Below, piece by piece: positions 11,012 through 20,438 of a DNA stretch of 64,000 bases. The notes beneath the pieces are model-generated. The model worked only from the letters and a program-made list of their open reading frames with translations. It had not been told where the DNA came from and searched no databases. The DNA is taken from the NCBI RefSeq assembly GCF_010131535.1, contig NZ_WUBS01000006.1, positions 186,001 through 250,000 on the forward strand, written 5' to 3'. How positions within the stretch are numbered: the stretch's first letter is position 1; each line of letters opens with the position of its first letter. The position numbers and the translations under genes were made by a program. This DNA comes from Acerihabitans arboris. GTDB taxonomy: Bacteria > Pseudomonadota > Gammaproteobacteria > Enterobacterales > Enterobacteriaceae.

Positions 11012-11253
11012 CGGCAATAACTCATAGGGTAGGACGGAATATCGTTTGATTATAACGTGTTTTGTGGTTTGTTTGCAGGTAATGGCGCCATGGACCGGCC
11101 GACGAACGCGGCAAAGGATACGCCCGTGCGCCGGATGGCGCCGACCGGCACCCTTATTGAAGGGAGACGGCAGGGGGATTTTGCTGCTGGAGGTGCTGAT
11201 GACAGCCCCGGCAAGATGTCCGGAGCCGTCGCGTCAGGCCTCAATAATGGGTA

Positions 11254-12771
11254 TTAAGGCTGGGGCGTCGCCTGCGGCTGGGCCGGCTGTGTTTCACCTT
11301 CCGGTAAACCGAACAGGCCGAACAGGCCCATAAAGTTCTGCAGGGACATTTTCTGACCGTTCAGGATAACCTGGTTATCGGCATACTGAAAACTGCTGCT
11401 CAGGGTATTGTCGGTGAGGGTGGTCAGTTTGAACATCTGCCCCATGGCCGCCAGTCCCTGCACTTGCTGCTTGGCCAGTTTCTGTGCATCCTCGTCGTTG
11501 TAGCCCTGGATCCGGGCAAATTGGGTGGTGGTTTCGGTGGCCATGTCCAGCGGCACGGTCAGCTTGGCATCCAGCTTGTTAACCCACCGCGCCCACTGCC
11601 GATCGGGCGTGGCCGGGGTTGCGGGGACCTGGGACGGGTCGTTAAGGTTAAGCGTCAGGTTAAAGGCGCTTTCGCCTTTGCTGTTTTTCCAGCTAAACGG
11701 CGCGATGGTCAGGTACGGGTTGCCTTTTAACGCCAGCGGCAGGTTCTGGAACAGCGCCTGGCTGATCAACTGCTGCTGGACAACCGGATCGGCCTGCCCG
11801 GTCTGCTGCATAACCTGCTGCACCTGGGCATGGTATTTTTCGCTGAAATCCGCAATGGCCTTAGGATCGAGATTAGAAAGCTTGATGACCAGCCTGCCTG
11901 AACCAAAGTTTTGTCCCTGCACGTGCAGCGCATCCAGATTATAGTCCACCTGCGCGTTGAGCCGGTCGCCATCTTCGCTGATCTTGGTGACCTGGGTCAG
12001 GTTATCGGCGCTGAGCATATCCTTGCCGTCGAAATTGTAAACCAGCGTCTTGGCCTTTATGGTATTGTCGCCGATGCTGTAGTCGAGCTTGCCTTTATGG
12101 GTGTTGCTTTCAAGGCTGAAGTCCTGCACGGTGACCTGTTCGTGCTGTTGCCACTGGTTCAGGCCGCCGATTAACAGGCTGGCGATGCTGCCGTCAACCG
12201 ACATGTTGTTCATGTCATGGTCGATGGCGGCGTTAAATGTCCCGCCGCTGGTGCGAAACAGGGTAGCGCCGCTGTTAAGGTCGAGGGCCAGGAGATCGAT
12301 AACCGATACCGTATCGCCATTGTATGCCACGCGGGTCAGGGCCTTGACCGGCGATTGTCCCTTGCCGGCGTCAAGCAGCGGTTTAACCAGCGGCGTGGAC
12401 GCCAATTGGCTGTGCACCGAGGCCATGCTGGGGATCAGCACGCCTTTTTTCAATTGGGTAAATGGAAACGGGCCGTGATCGATGGATTCGTTGACAATCA
12501 GGCGGTCGCCTGGTTTAAGCGGCTTATTGTCTCCGGTGGAACCGTCCGACATCAGCACCAGATTAACCCGGCTGGAGAACAGGCGGCGATGGTAGTCTTC
12601 GATAGCCAGCGTAACGCCGGCTTCAGGGAATGCCGTCTTGATACGGGCGTTGGCGTCGTCCACCACCGAGGGCAGTCGCTGTTCAAACTGTTTGCCGGTA
12701 TACCAGGCGGCTCCGGTCCAGGCCGCGCCGAGGACGATAATCACGCCAACCGCTACGAGTGTTTTTTTCAT
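11254..12771 (-). CDS. ydgA: YdgA family protein (DUF945)
   Basis: YdgA is a conserved enterobacterial envelope protein of unknown biochemical function. The 505-residue product has an N-terminal signal anchor (MKKTLVAVGVIIVLGAAWTGAAWY) followed by a long periplasmic DUF945 region rich in beta-strand-like segments, and ends in a Gln/Pro-rich tail (QPAQPQATPQP). The ATG at 12771 is preceded by AAGGATGAG and begins the signal anchor; the frame is open another 46 codons upstream but that part has no signal. Downstream of manA, as in E. coli. Confidence 0.9.
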   Translation of the reverse strand: MKKTLVAVGVIIVLGAAWTGAAWYTGKQFEQRLPSVVDDANARIKTAFPEAGVTLAIEDYHRRLFSSRVNLVLMSDGSTGDNKPLKPGDRLIVNESIDHGPFPFTQLKKGVLIPSMASVHSQLASTPLVKPLLDAGKGQSPVKALTRVAYNGDTVSVIDLLALDLNSGATLFRTSGGTFNAAIDHDMNNMSVDGSIASLLIGGLNQWQQHEQVTVQDFSLESNTHKGKLDYSIGDNTIKAKTLVYNFDGKDMLSADNLTQVTKISEDGDRLNAQVDYNLDALHVQGQNFGSGRLVIKLSNLDPKAIADFSEKYHAQVQQVMQQTGQADPVVQQQLISQALFQNLPLALKGNPYLTIAPFSWKNSKGESAFNLTLNLNDPSQVPATPATPDRQWARWVNKLDAKLTVPLDMATETTTQFARIQGYNDEDAQKLAKQQVQGLAAMGQMFKLTTLTDNTLSSSFQYADNQVILNGQKMSLQNFMGLFGLFGLPEGETQPAQPQATPQP

Positions 12772-12915
12772 TGTCTGCTCATCCTTATTATAAATTCCTG
12801 ATCCACATTGACTGACCGCCCGCAGGCGCAGGCAAAATAAACGTATCACTATCGCCGCGAGAACCCATATCTGGTCCAATAATAGCAACTGCCGGCCAAT
12901 CCGTGGCATAGATTA

Positions 12916-14091
12916 TCACAGTTCGTTGAATACACGGGCCAGCCGGCCGTTGCCGCTAACATTGACCGGCGAATCGCCGGCCGCGAGAAACGCGGATTCG
13001 CCGGGCTTGAGCGTCAGCCGTTCCCCGTCTTTTTCCATTACCGCCTGTCCGTCGACGCAAAACAGAATCGCCGCGCTGTCCTGGGCCAGCCGCTGGGGGG
13101 CGGAAGACAGGTTATGCAGTGAAAAGGCGAAGTCTTCCACCGGGATGGCGAAGCGCAGGGCGCCGTTTTTCTCCACCGGACGCGCCAGCAGCTGATGCTC
13201 GGGCTTGGCGACAAACTGTACGTTGGCCAGCAGTTCGGGTACGTCGATATACTTAGGGGTAAGGCCGGCGCGCAGGACATTATCGGAGTTGGCCATCACT
13301 TCCAGCGCCTCGCCGCGCAAATAGGCGTGGGGCGTTTCGGCGTACAGGAACATCGCCTGTCCCGGCTGCAGGGTGATCACGTTTAACAGCAGCGGCGAAA
13401 ACAAACCGCTGTCGTCCGGATAATCTTCCGCTATTCTGCCAATGGTTTCCCACGGCTCGCCGTGCTGATGTCCCAGCGTGCTTTTCAGCACATCCAGGGC
13501 CAGCGATTTCTCCTCGCCGGTCATGCCGAGTAAATCACCGAACAGCTGCGCCAGATGCGTCCGATCCGGATGCTGTAAAAAGCGCGCAATGGCGGGATGG
13601 GCTCCCGCCACCGGCTGCAACAACGACACTATGCCGGTAATTTCACGAAATCCGTTCATCGCCTGGAACGGGGTCAGGGCAAAGACCAGTTCGGGTTTAT
13701 GGTTGGGATCCTTGTAATTACGATTAGCGGCATCAATGGGCACGCCACGGTCGTTCTCCAGGGCGAAACCGCGTTCAGCGGCGGATTTGCTGGGATGAAC
13801 CTGAATCGACAACGGCGCTTGCGCGCACAGCACCTTAAACAGAAACGGCAGTTCGCCAAAACGCCGGGCGACCGCCTTGCCCAGCGTCGCCCCAGGCTGT
13901 TGGGCAATATAATCGCGTAATGAAATATCGTTGCCCCGATCGTCGCTGATGCGTGAACTGCTTTTTGGGTGCGCGCCCATCCACAGTTCGGCCATCGGCT
14001 GGTCGCCCGGGTTGGCGATGCCATAGAGGCGGGTGAGGGCGTCTTTACTGCCCCAGGCATAGTGCTGAACGGAATTGATCATTTTTTTCAT
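12916..14091 (-). CDS. manA: Mannose-6-phosphate isomerase
   Basis: ManA interconverts mannose 6-phosphate and fructose 6-phosphate, using zinc. At 391 residues it is the same length as the E. coli enzyme. It carries ELWMGAHPKSSSR, the metal-binding LSIQVHPSKS and KPELVFALTPFQAMNGFR, and AETPHAYLRGEALEVMANSDNVLRAG written here in part only (AETPHAYL, ANSDNVLRAGL). Divergent from fumC across a 241-bp spacer with a tandem repeat. No fumA is present between manA and fumC, unlike E. coli. Confidence 0.96.
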   Translation of the reverse strand: MKKMINSVQHYAWGSKDALTRLYGIANPGDQPMAELWMGAHPKSSSRISDDRGNDISLRDYIAQQPGATLGKAVARRFGELPFLFKVLCAQAPLSIQVHPSKSAAERGFALENDRGVPIDAANRNYKDPNHKPELVFALTPFQAMNGFREITGIVSLLQPVAGAHPAIARFLQHPDRTHLAQLFGDLLGMTGEEKSLALDVLKSTLGHQHGEPWETIGRIAEDYPDDSGLFSPLLLNVITLQPGQAMFLYAETPHAYLRGEALEVMANSDNVLRAGLTPKYIDVPELLANVQFVAKPEHQLLARPVEKNGALRFAIPVEDFAFSLHNLSSAPQRLAQDSAAILFCVDGQAVMEKDGERLTLKPGESAFLAAGDSPVNVSGNGRLARVFNEL

Positions 14092-14189
14092 GAAGTTACT
14101 GCCCTTACTGAGTCCTGAATGTGATAACGCGCGCCGTTGGCATAATGTTAAGCTTTTCTACAAGGCTATGCCATCAGCGAAATCCCCTC

Positions 14190-14259
14190 AACGAAATACT
14201 ACCAACGTAATACTATCAACGTCATACTACCCACGTCAGTCTATCACCGTCATACTATC
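14190..14259. repeat. Five tandem degenerate 14-bp repeats, manA-fumC spacer
   Basis: Five consecutive 14-bp units begin at 14190, 14204, 14218, 14232 and 14246. They read aacgaaatactacc, aacgtaatactatc, aacgtcatactacc, cacgtcagtctatc and accgtcatactatc, with consensus roughly AACGTCATACTATC. The array lies 74 bp upstream of the fumC ATG and about 100 bp upstream of manA. It could be a protein-binding array or a decaying minisatellite; nothing in the sequence decides. Confidence 0.85.
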
Positions 14260-14332
14260 AATGCCCGGCGCGCGAGTGGAACCGCTAGCCGGGCAGCACA
14301 TTGATCTTTAGGAAGAATACCAGGAGGAAAAA

Positions 14333-15730
14333 ATGGCAGCTACCCGCGTAGAAAAAGATTCCATGGGCCCGGTTGATGTTCCGTCGGAACGCTTATGGGG
14401 TGCGCAAACGCAGCGTTCCCTCGAACATTTCCGTATTTCCAGCGAAAAAATGCCGCCCGCGTTAATCAACGCGCTGGCGCAGACCAAACGCGCCGCCGCC
14501 GAGGTGAATAAAGATCTAGGCCTGTTGCCCGCAGAGCGCGCCGACGCGATTATCCGCGCGGCGGACGAGGTGCTGGCCGGCAGCCATCCCGAGGAGTTTC
14601 CCCTGGCTATCTGGCAGACCGGATCCGGCACGCAGAGCAATATGAATATGAACGAGGTGCTGGCGAATCGCGCCAGCGAGCTGCTGGGCGGACAGCGTGG
14701 GGAAAAGCGCCTGGTGCATCCCAACGACGATGTGAATAAAAGCCAAAGCTCCAATGACGTGTTCCCCACCGCGATGCATGTGGCCGCGGTCATCGCGCTG
14801 CGCGAGCATCTTATCCCCCGGTTGAACATCCTGCGCGATACCCTGGCGAAAAAATCCGCCGCCTTTGCCGATATCGTTAAAATCGGCCGTACCCATTTGC
14901 AGGACGCCACGCCCCTGACGTTGGGACAGGAAATTTCCGGCTGGGCGGCGATGCTGGAACATAACCTGACGCATATCGAGCACAGCGTGCCGCATCTGAG
15001 CGAACTGGCGCTGGGAGGCACGGCGGTGGGCACCGGCCTCAATACCCATCCCGAATATGCGGTGCGGGTCGCCAGGGCGCTGGCGGAACTGACCGGCCAG
15101 CCTTTTGTCACCGCGCCCAATAAATTTGAAGCGCTGGCAACCTGCGACGCGCTGGTCCATGGACACGGCGCGCTGAAGGGATTGGCCGCGTCGCTGATGA
15201 AAATCGCCAACGATGTGCGCTGGCTGGCGTCCGGCCCGCGCTGCGGCATCGGTGAAATCAGCATCCCCGAGAACGAGCCGGGCAGCTCCATTATGCCGGG
15301 CAAGGTTAACCCGACCCAATGTGAAGCCGTGACCATGCTATGTTGCCAGGTGCTGGGCAATGACGCGGCGATTAATATCGGCGGCGCGTCGGGGAATTTT
15401 GAATTAAATGTCTACCGGCCGATGATCATCCATAACTTCCTGCAGTCGGTGCGGCTGCTGGCCGACGGCATGGATAGCTTTAATCATCATTGCGCCTTGG
15501 GCATCGAGCCCAACCGGGAACGCATCGATCGGCTGCTTAACGAATCGCTGATGCTGGTTACCGCGCTCAATACCCATATCGGTTACGACAAGGCGGCGGA
15601 AATCGCCAAGAAAGCGCACAAAGAGGGGCTGACGCTGAAGGCGTCGGCGCTCAAGCTGGGCTATCTGACCGCCGACGAATTTGATCAATGGGTACGGCCG
15701 GAAGATATGGTGGGTTCGCTAAAAAGTTAA
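14333..15730 (+). CDS. fumC: Class II fumarate hydratase
   Basis: FumC is the iron-independent, heat-stable fumarase of the TCA cycle, interconverting fumarate and malate as a homotetramer. The 465-residue protein has [27 protein letters not shown], the loop [16 protein letters not shown] and the superfamily signature [15 protein letters not shown], which includes the catalytic serine. AGGAGG precedes the ATG. As in E. coli it is followed by tus, but fumA is missing upstream. A 13-bp-stem terminator lies downstream. Confidence 0.96.
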   Translation: MAATRVEKDSMGPVDVPSERLWGAQTQRSLEHFRISSEKMPPALINALAQTKRAAAEVNKDLGLLPAERADAIIRAADEVLAGSHPEEFPLAIWQTGSGTQSNMNMNEVLANRASELLGGQRGEKRLVHPNDDVNKSQSSNDVFPTAMHVAAVIALREHLIPRLNILRDTLAKKSAAFADIVKIGRTHLQDATPLTLGQEISGWAAMLEHNLTHIEHSVPHLSELALGGTAVGTGLNTHPEYAVRVARALAELTGQPFVTAPNKFEALATCDALVHGHGALKGLAASLMKIANDVRWLASGPRCGIGEISIPENEPGSSIMPGKVNPTQCEAVTMLCCQVLGNDAAINIGGASGNFELNVYRPMIIHNFLQSVRLLADGMDSFNHHCALGIEPNRERIDRLLNESLMLVTALNTHIGYDKAAEIAKKAHKEGLTLKASALKLGYLTADEFDQWVRPEDMVGSLKS

Positions 15731-15752
15731 TCCCGATGATTAGCCCATCCCG

Positions 15753-15791
15753 AAAACGTACGCCGCGCCTGAACCTTTGGCGCGGCGTACG
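15753..15791. terminator. Terminator hairpin between fumC and tus
   Basis: A perfect 13-bp inverted repeat (cgtacgccgcgcc at 15757-15769, its complement at 15779-15791) surrounds a 9-base loop. On the minus strand the stem is followed by TTTT, so it is best placed to end tus transcription, and it probably also blocks fumC read-through. Confidence 0.7.
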
Positions 15792-15804
15792 GCCGGTGGC
15801 CGGC

Positions 15805-16734
15805 TCATCGAGCAACATACAGATGCAACCGCCGGATCAATAAACGCGTTGGCAGCCCGGGCGGTATAAATTTATGGCGGACGGCCTCGCGATCATAATC
15901 CAGCAACTCCCCCAACTGCGGCGCCACCGCCCCTGTAGACCGACGGCAAAGTACTATCAACGGGGAAGGGCAGGCGTATTGGACCTGCTGCTGATTTTCC
16001 CGATACCACACCCTGGCTATGGGCTGGACTTTTACCGGCCGTTTGATTTTGAGCTTAACGTCGGGTGGCAGTTTGCTGACGTCGTCAATTTCCTGCCGTA
16101 CCCGTTCGGCCCATTGAATTTTATCAAAAGGCGGCACCGCACGGCCGGCCCGCAGGCTTTTTTGCAGCATCGTCAATACCTCCTTGCGCGTCAGGTTCTT
16201 GATAATCTGTTTATTAGCCCAGCCAAACCGCACGCTTGCCGGATCGGTAACGATGTGCAGCGCGCGATAGGCGCTGAGGGTCTTTAAACCGCGCAGGTGG
16301 GTATGGACAAATTCGAAACGAAGCTCGGGAGGCAGTTGCGACTCCACCGTAATCATATGGGAGAGTTCGGTCTTCAATTGGTTTATCGCGGCGGTCAACG
16401 CCTGCGCGGCATGACATTGCGCGTCGTCCACGGCAAAGCACAGGGCGCCGGGCAGGCGTATGGCCGCCTTGGCGCTGGTATCCTGTTTTTGATGGTAGAT
16501 AAACATGCGCTGAAAATGCGCCAGTCCCAGCGCCAACGCCTTAGGTCCCGCGTGCTGGGACACCTTGATCAGCGCAATCTCCGCATGCTCCTTGCCTTTT
16601 TCCACTTCAGGCAGTTCAAACACCCTGCCGGCGAGTAGGCGAAAGCCGCCCAGCAACTGCTGCCATTCGATAAGTTGGCTTTGTAATTGGTTAAAGCGCT
16701 GATTCAATCGCTCAATCAGGTCAAGTGCGGGCAT
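15805..16734 (-). CDS. tus: DNA replication terminus site-binding protein
   Basis: Tus binds Ter sites and stops replication forks arriving from the non-permissive side. The 309-residue product has the length and character of E. coli Tus, with LRGLKTLSAYRALH, RFGWANKQIIKNLTRKEVL and a basic DNA-binding C-terminal half (KLKIKRPVKVQPIARVWYRE). It sits next to fumC as in E. coli. A Ter site lies 12 bp upstream of its start codon, which in E. coli (TerB) mediates autorepression. Confidence 0.95.
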   Translation of the reverse strand: MPALDLIERLNQRFNQLQSQLIEWQQLLGGFRLLAGRVFELPEVEKGKEHAEIALIKVSQHAGPKALALGLAHFQRMFIYHQKQDTSAKAAIRLPGALCFAVDDAQCHAAQALTAAINQLKTELSHMITVESQLPPELRFEFVHTHLRGLKTLSAYRALHIVTDPASVRFGWANKQIIKNLTRKEVLTMLQKSLRAGRAVPPFDKIQWAERVRQEIDDVSKLPPDVKLKIKRPVKVQPIARVWYRENQQQVQYACPSPLIVLCRRSTGAVAPQLGELLDYDREAVRHKFIPPGLPTRLLIRRLHLYVAR

Positions 16735-16745
16735 TAGGCCATACC

Positions 16746-16768
16746 ATATTAGTTACAACATACATATT
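16746..16768 (-). other. Ter replication fork arrest site
   Basis: On the minus strand this 23-bp element contains GTATGTTGTAACTAA, the conserved Ter core, and matches E. coli TerB at 20 of 23 positions by my alignment. It lies directly upstream of tus, the position of TerB, where Tus binding would also repress tus. By analogy with E. coli TerB, forks travelling leftward across the window, from the dif side, should be the ones arrested. Confidence 0.9.
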
Positions 16769-17027
16769 AATATAACCACACAACCTCAACTTTACCACCA
16801 CATTATGTTCGCTTCGCAGCCAATCAACGGCCAGGGCTTAATGTCCCACCGCTTCGATGTCCTTAACCGAACGGTCGGCCCTATTACCGTGTGAACGGCC
16901 ATCCGCTCTCGTACCCGGGATTATAAGCCGGAACCCTCGGAAAAATAGTACTGATGCTTGTTTTGTATAGGTTCTGTAGTGATGCGTAGTGGTACTAATG
17001 GCTTCAGCCAAAAGGAGGGAGTTCTCT

Positions 17028-17822
17028 ATGCAGCCAATTGATTATAATAGTTATCGTTCGGTAAAAGGTTTTGATAACCGGGTTCGCTTTCTGGTAATGC
17101 ATTACACCGCAGCTAACTTTAGAGCGTCGATGACAGCTCTGACGGGACCCACGGTCAGTGCCCACTACGTTGTCCCCGATCCTTCGGAGAAAACCTATAT
17201 TGAAGCGGGGTTCAAGGTTCTGCGTATTTTTAATCTGGTTGATGAAAATGAACGTGCATGGCATGCAGGAATCAGCTCATGGGCTGGACGCAGTAACCTG
17301 AATGACACATCCATTGGGATCGAGGCAGTCAATTTAGCCACCGATAATAATGGGAAATTTACCTTCCCCCCCTATAACCCAGCTCAAATTGATGCGATTA
17401 AAGCACTCTCAGCGAATATACTTCAACGTTATCCGGATATTACGCCAACCAATGTCGTCGGCCACAGTGATATTGCCCCTGGAAGAAAAAGTGATCCTGG
17501 TGCCGCTTTCCCGTGGAAAGAGCTTTATACCGCGGGTATAGGGGCATGGTATGACGATGCATTAAGGGAGCAATATCAGGCGCGGTTCTGTAAAACGCTT
17601 CCTGCCAAAGCAGACGTCGTGGCTAAACTGAATCAATACGGATACGACACCTCAGCTGCAGGCACCGAAAGCGGATACCAGGGTTTGATCCGGGCATTTC
17701 AGCTTCATTTCCGTCAACAAAATTATGATGGCATTCTGGATGCTGAAACAGCAGCGGTACTCTATGCATTGGTAGAAAAATATTTCCCATCGAAGTCACT
17801 CAACTCAGAATCAAAAGGCTGA
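17028..17822 (+). CDS. N-acetylmuramoyl-L-alanine amidase, AmiD-like, no signal peptide
   Basis: Predicted zinc amidase cutting the N-acetylmuramoyl-L-alanine bond. The 264-residue product has an Amidase_2 domain with expected zinc ligands in VMHYTAAN and GHSDIAPGRKSDPG, plus SAHYVVPD and the family pattern WHAGISSWAGRSNLNDTSIG. A peptidoglycan-binding-like C-terminal helical domain (about 190-255) follows. E. coli AmiD is an outer-membrane lipoprotein, but here no signal peptide or lipobox exists even in the short extension to 16989. The ATG at 17028 has a near-perfect AAAGGAGGG site. It occupies the position of rstB in E. coli and looks less GC-rich than its neighbours. It could act in the cytosol or be exported by another route. 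Confidence 0.85.
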   Translation: MQPIDYNSYRSVKGFDNRVRFLVMHYTAANFRASMTALTGPTVSAHYVVPDPSEKTYIEAGFKVLRIFNLVDENERAWHAGISSWAGRSNLNDTSIGIEAVNLATDNNGKFTFPPYNPAQIDAIKALSANILQRYPDITPTNVVGHSDIAPGRKSDPGAAFPWKELYTAGIGAWYDDALREQYQARFCKTLPAKADVVAKLNQYGYDTSAAGTESGYQGLIRAFQLHFRQQNYDGILDAETAAVLYALVEKYFPSKSLNSESKG

Positions 17823-17910
17823 TGGTGGAAACTACCTTCCAGCGTTGTTACGACAGGCTGACGCGCGGCCTGCCTGACACGAACGCCGGTTAACATCCGG
17901 CGGCACCAGA

Positions 17911-17929
17911 GCCCTGGTGAATCCAGGGC
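17911..17929. terminator. Hairpin between converging amidase gene and ynfM
   Basis: Inverted repeat gccctgg / ccagggc with a 5-base loop between two converging stop codons. No clear T-run follows, so the terminator reading rests mainly on position. Confidence 0.35.
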
Positions 17930-17938
17930 CGCATTCGG

Positions 17939-19216
17939 TTATCGGACGGCGCTTAGTTCAGGCAGTTTGCGCAGGCGCTGGGCAACAAAAATCCCCAGCA
18001 GCAGCATGGTGGCAATAAATATCACGACACCGGTCCAGGCAAAGCTGTGCCAGAAAAACCCGCCGACGGTACCGGCCACGCTTGAACCGACGTAATAGCA
18101 GAATAAATAGAGCGAGGAGGCCTGGCCCTTGGCGCGCCGGGCGCGGCGACCAATCCAGGCGCTGGCGGTGGAGTGGGATGCGAAAAAACCGGCGGTAAAC
18201 AACATCATGCCGCCCAGAATTAATATCAGGGACGAAAACCAGGTCAGCAGAAGCCCGGCCAGCATCAGGGCCATCGAGGCCATCAGCACCGGGCCACGAC
18301 CAAAGCGGCCTGACAGGCTGCCGGCTTTGGGTGAGCTGTAGGTGCCTGTCAGGTAAACCACTGAGAGCAGTCCGACCGTGGACTGACTCAAATACCACGG
18401 CCCGGCGAGCAGGCGATAGCCAATATAGTTAAACAGGGTAATAAATGACCCCATCAGCAAAAAGCCTTCAATAAACAGCATCGGCAGACCGGCATCGCGA
18501 AAATGCAGGCGGAAATTGATCGCCAGCGTGCGCGGTTTGAGCGACCCGGCGCGGAAATGGCGCGAAGCCGGCAGAATACGCCAGAACATCAACGCCGCGC
18601 CCAGCGCCACCACGCCGATGGCGCCGACGGCGACACGCCAGTTAAAAATATCCGTCAGCACGCCGCTGATAAGCCTGCCGCTCATCCCGCCAATGGAATT
18701 ACCGCTGATGTACAGCCCCATGGAAAATGCCACGACGCTGGGGTGGATCTCCTCGCTGAGGTAGGTCATGGCCACGGCGGCCACCCCGCTCAGCGATAGG
18801 CCGACCAAAGCGCGGAAAATCAATATGCCCTGCCAGCCGGTCATAAAAGCGCTGACAATAGTGAATACCGACGCCAACAGCAGGGCCACCACCATTACCG
18901 CCTTCCGACCCACGGCATCGGACAGGGGGCCGGTTGCCAACAGACCCAGGGCCATCAGGCCGGTGGCCGCCGATAAGGATAAGCTGCTGGTCGCCGGCGA
19001 CACGCCGAATTCCTGTGATAGCACCGGCAGTATCGGCTGGACGCAGTACAACAGGGCGAATGTCGCCAGGCCGGCGGAGAACAGCGCCAGGGTAACTCGG
19101 ATAAACTGCGGGGTGCCGCGTTTGATAAAGGGTTGCCTGGCGGGTACGGAATAGCCGGGCGTTTTAACAGCAGGCGTCTCATGGGCGGATGCCCCGGAAC
19201 GCGAAAGGGTGTTCAC
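17939..19216 (-). CDS. ynfM: MFS transporter, YnfM-like
   Basis: Twelve-helix major facilitator protein, probably an exporter; E. coli YnfM has been linked to arabinose/drug efflux, but the substrate here is unknown. The 425-residue product contains FIKRGTPQFIRVTLALFSAG, the motif-A-like GPLSDAVGRKAVM and long stretches close to YnfM. A GTG at 19216 with GAGGAT upstream is preferred; the frame is open to 19294 but the extra residues have no match. Divergently transcribed from the LysR-type gene ynfL, its likely regulator. Confidence 0.88.
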   Translation of the reverse strand: MNTLSRSGASAHETPAVKTPGYSVPARQPFIKRGTPQFIRVTLALFSAGLATFALLYCVQPILPVLSQEFGVSPATSSLSLSAATGLMALGLLATGPLSDAVGRKAVMVVALLLASVFTIVSAFMTGWQGILIFRALVGLSLSGVAAVAMTYLSEEIHPSVVAFSMGLYISGNSIGGMSGRLISGVLTDIFNWRVAVGAIGVVALGAALMFWRILPASRHFRAGSLKPRTLAINFRLHFRDAGLPMLFIEGFLLMGSFITLFNYIGYRLLAGPWYLSQSTVGLLSVVYLTGTYSSPKAGSLSGRFGRGPVLMASMALMLAGLLLTWFSSLILILGGMMLFTAGFFASHSTASAWIGRRARRAKGQASSLYLFCYYVGSSVAGTVGGFFWHSFAWTGVVIFIATMLLLGIFVAQRLRKLPELSAVR

Positions 19217-19344
19217 AATAAATCCTCGGAAATGCTTAAAAAAGATACAGGCGTGGCGCTGTCCTCGATAACAATATGAAAATAATAGGAACAAAGCAGT
19301 TTGTTGTCTAATATATTAATAATCTCAATTGATATGTTTAAAGT

Positions 19345-20235
19345 ATGAATATTGAATTGCGTCATTTGCGTTATTTCATTGCCGTGGCGGAAACGCTGCA
19401 TTTTGGCAGAGCGGCGGAGAAATTACATATTTCACAGCCGCCGCTCAGCCAGCAGATCCAGATGCTGGAGCAATTGGTGGGCGCCAGGCTGCTGGAGCGA
19501 AATAATCGCAACGTCAGGCTGACGCCCGCCGGCAAACAGTTTCTGGAGCAGGCCTGGCTAATTATCGAGCAGGTTAACCAGGCGGCCGACCGGGCCGCCA
19601 GGATCCATCGCGGCGAATCCGGTGAAATCACCATCGGCTTTACCTCCTCGACGCCGTTTAACCAACGCATCTCGGCCAGCCTGCTGGCCTTTCGCCAGCA
19701 GCATCCCGCCGTGCACATACAAATGGTCGAAACCAACACCAAACAGCAGATTGAGCCGCTGTTAAACGGTAAATTCGATATGGGGGTGATGCGTAATACG
19801 CCGCTGCCGGACGCATTAACGTATCAATTACTGCTCAAGGAATCGCTGGTGGCGGTGGTTCATCAGGATCATCCCCTGGCCGCCGCCGGTGGCCGTATCA
19901 GCGTGCGGCAGTTGGCCAACGAACCCTTTGTGTTTTTTGATCGCAAGGTGGGCACGGCGCTGTATGACGAAACGCTGCTGTTATTGAAGGAATTCGGCAT
20001 CACGCCCTATATCACCCAGGAGGTGGGCGAGGCGATGACAATTATCGGCCTGGTGTCGGCCGGGCTGGGCGTTTCCATCCTGCCGGCCTCTTTTGCGCGC
20101 ATCAAGGTCGATAGCGTGCGCTATCTGGGGCTGGAGGAACCCCAGGCAAAAACTGAGGTATGGTTGGTAACCCATCGACAAAAGGAGCTTTCCGCCGCTG
20201 CACGGATGCTGATCAATTTAATGTTAAAACAATAA
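19345..20235 (+). CDS. ynfL: LysR-family regulator, YnfL-like
   Basis: Transcription factor with an N-terminal winged helix-turn-helix (about 1-60; AAEKLHISQPPLSQQIQMLE) and a C-terminal type 2 periplasmic-binding-like effector domain. At 296 residues it has the usual family length. The 128-bp AT-rich spacer to ynfM probably holds both promoters and the operator. Pairing with ynfM is conserved in E. coli, and regulation of ynfM is the natural inference. Confidence 0.88.
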   Translation: MNIELRHLRYFIAVAETLHFGRAAEKLHISQPPLSQQIQMLEQLVGARLLERNNRNVRLTPAGKQFLEQAWLIIEQVNQAADRAARIHRGESGEITIGFTSSTPFNQRISASLLAFRQQHPAVHIQMVETNTKQQIEPLLNGKFDMGVMRNTPLPDALTYQLLLKESLVAVVHQDHPLAAAGGRISVRQLANEPFVFFDRKVGTALYDETLLLLKEFGITPYITQEVGEAMTIIGLVSAGLGVSILPASFARIKVDSVRYLGLEEPQAKTEVWLVTHRQKELSAAARMLINLMLKQ

Positions 20236-20327
20236 TGGTAGTATCCCAACCAAAGTTGATAAGACCGGCCTGCGTGGATCAGGATTAGACGGGCAGCGCG
20301 GCGGCGGAAAAGTGGTTAGCCGGACCA

Positions 20328-20349
20328 TTATGTGCGGTAAATCACATAA
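20328..20349. promoter_or_regulatory. CRP-like site upstream of mlc
   Basis: TGTGC-N6-TCACA (20331-20346) matches the CRP consensus TGTGA-N6-TCACA at 9 of 10 conserved positions, 93 bp upstream of the mlc start. CRP control of mlc is known in E. coli. Confidence 0.65.
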
Positions 20350-20401
20350 CTAATCAAATATTTGACGGCTAAAATTAAAAGTTCCACCATAGCCCCAATA
20401 T

Positions 20402-20424
20402 ATTATTTCATAGCGTGAAAATAT
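20402..20424. promoter_or_regulatory. Mlc/NagC-type operator overlapping the mlc leader
   Basis: The sequence ATTTCATAGCGTGAAAAT and its flanking AT bases form an interrupted palindrome (ATTTCA...TGAAA) like known Mlc/NagC operators. It sits about 15 bp before the mlc start codon. Autorepression of mlc is known in E. coli; the site call here is by eye. Confidence 0.5.
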
Positions 20425-20438
20425 CAGGAGCAAGGTGA

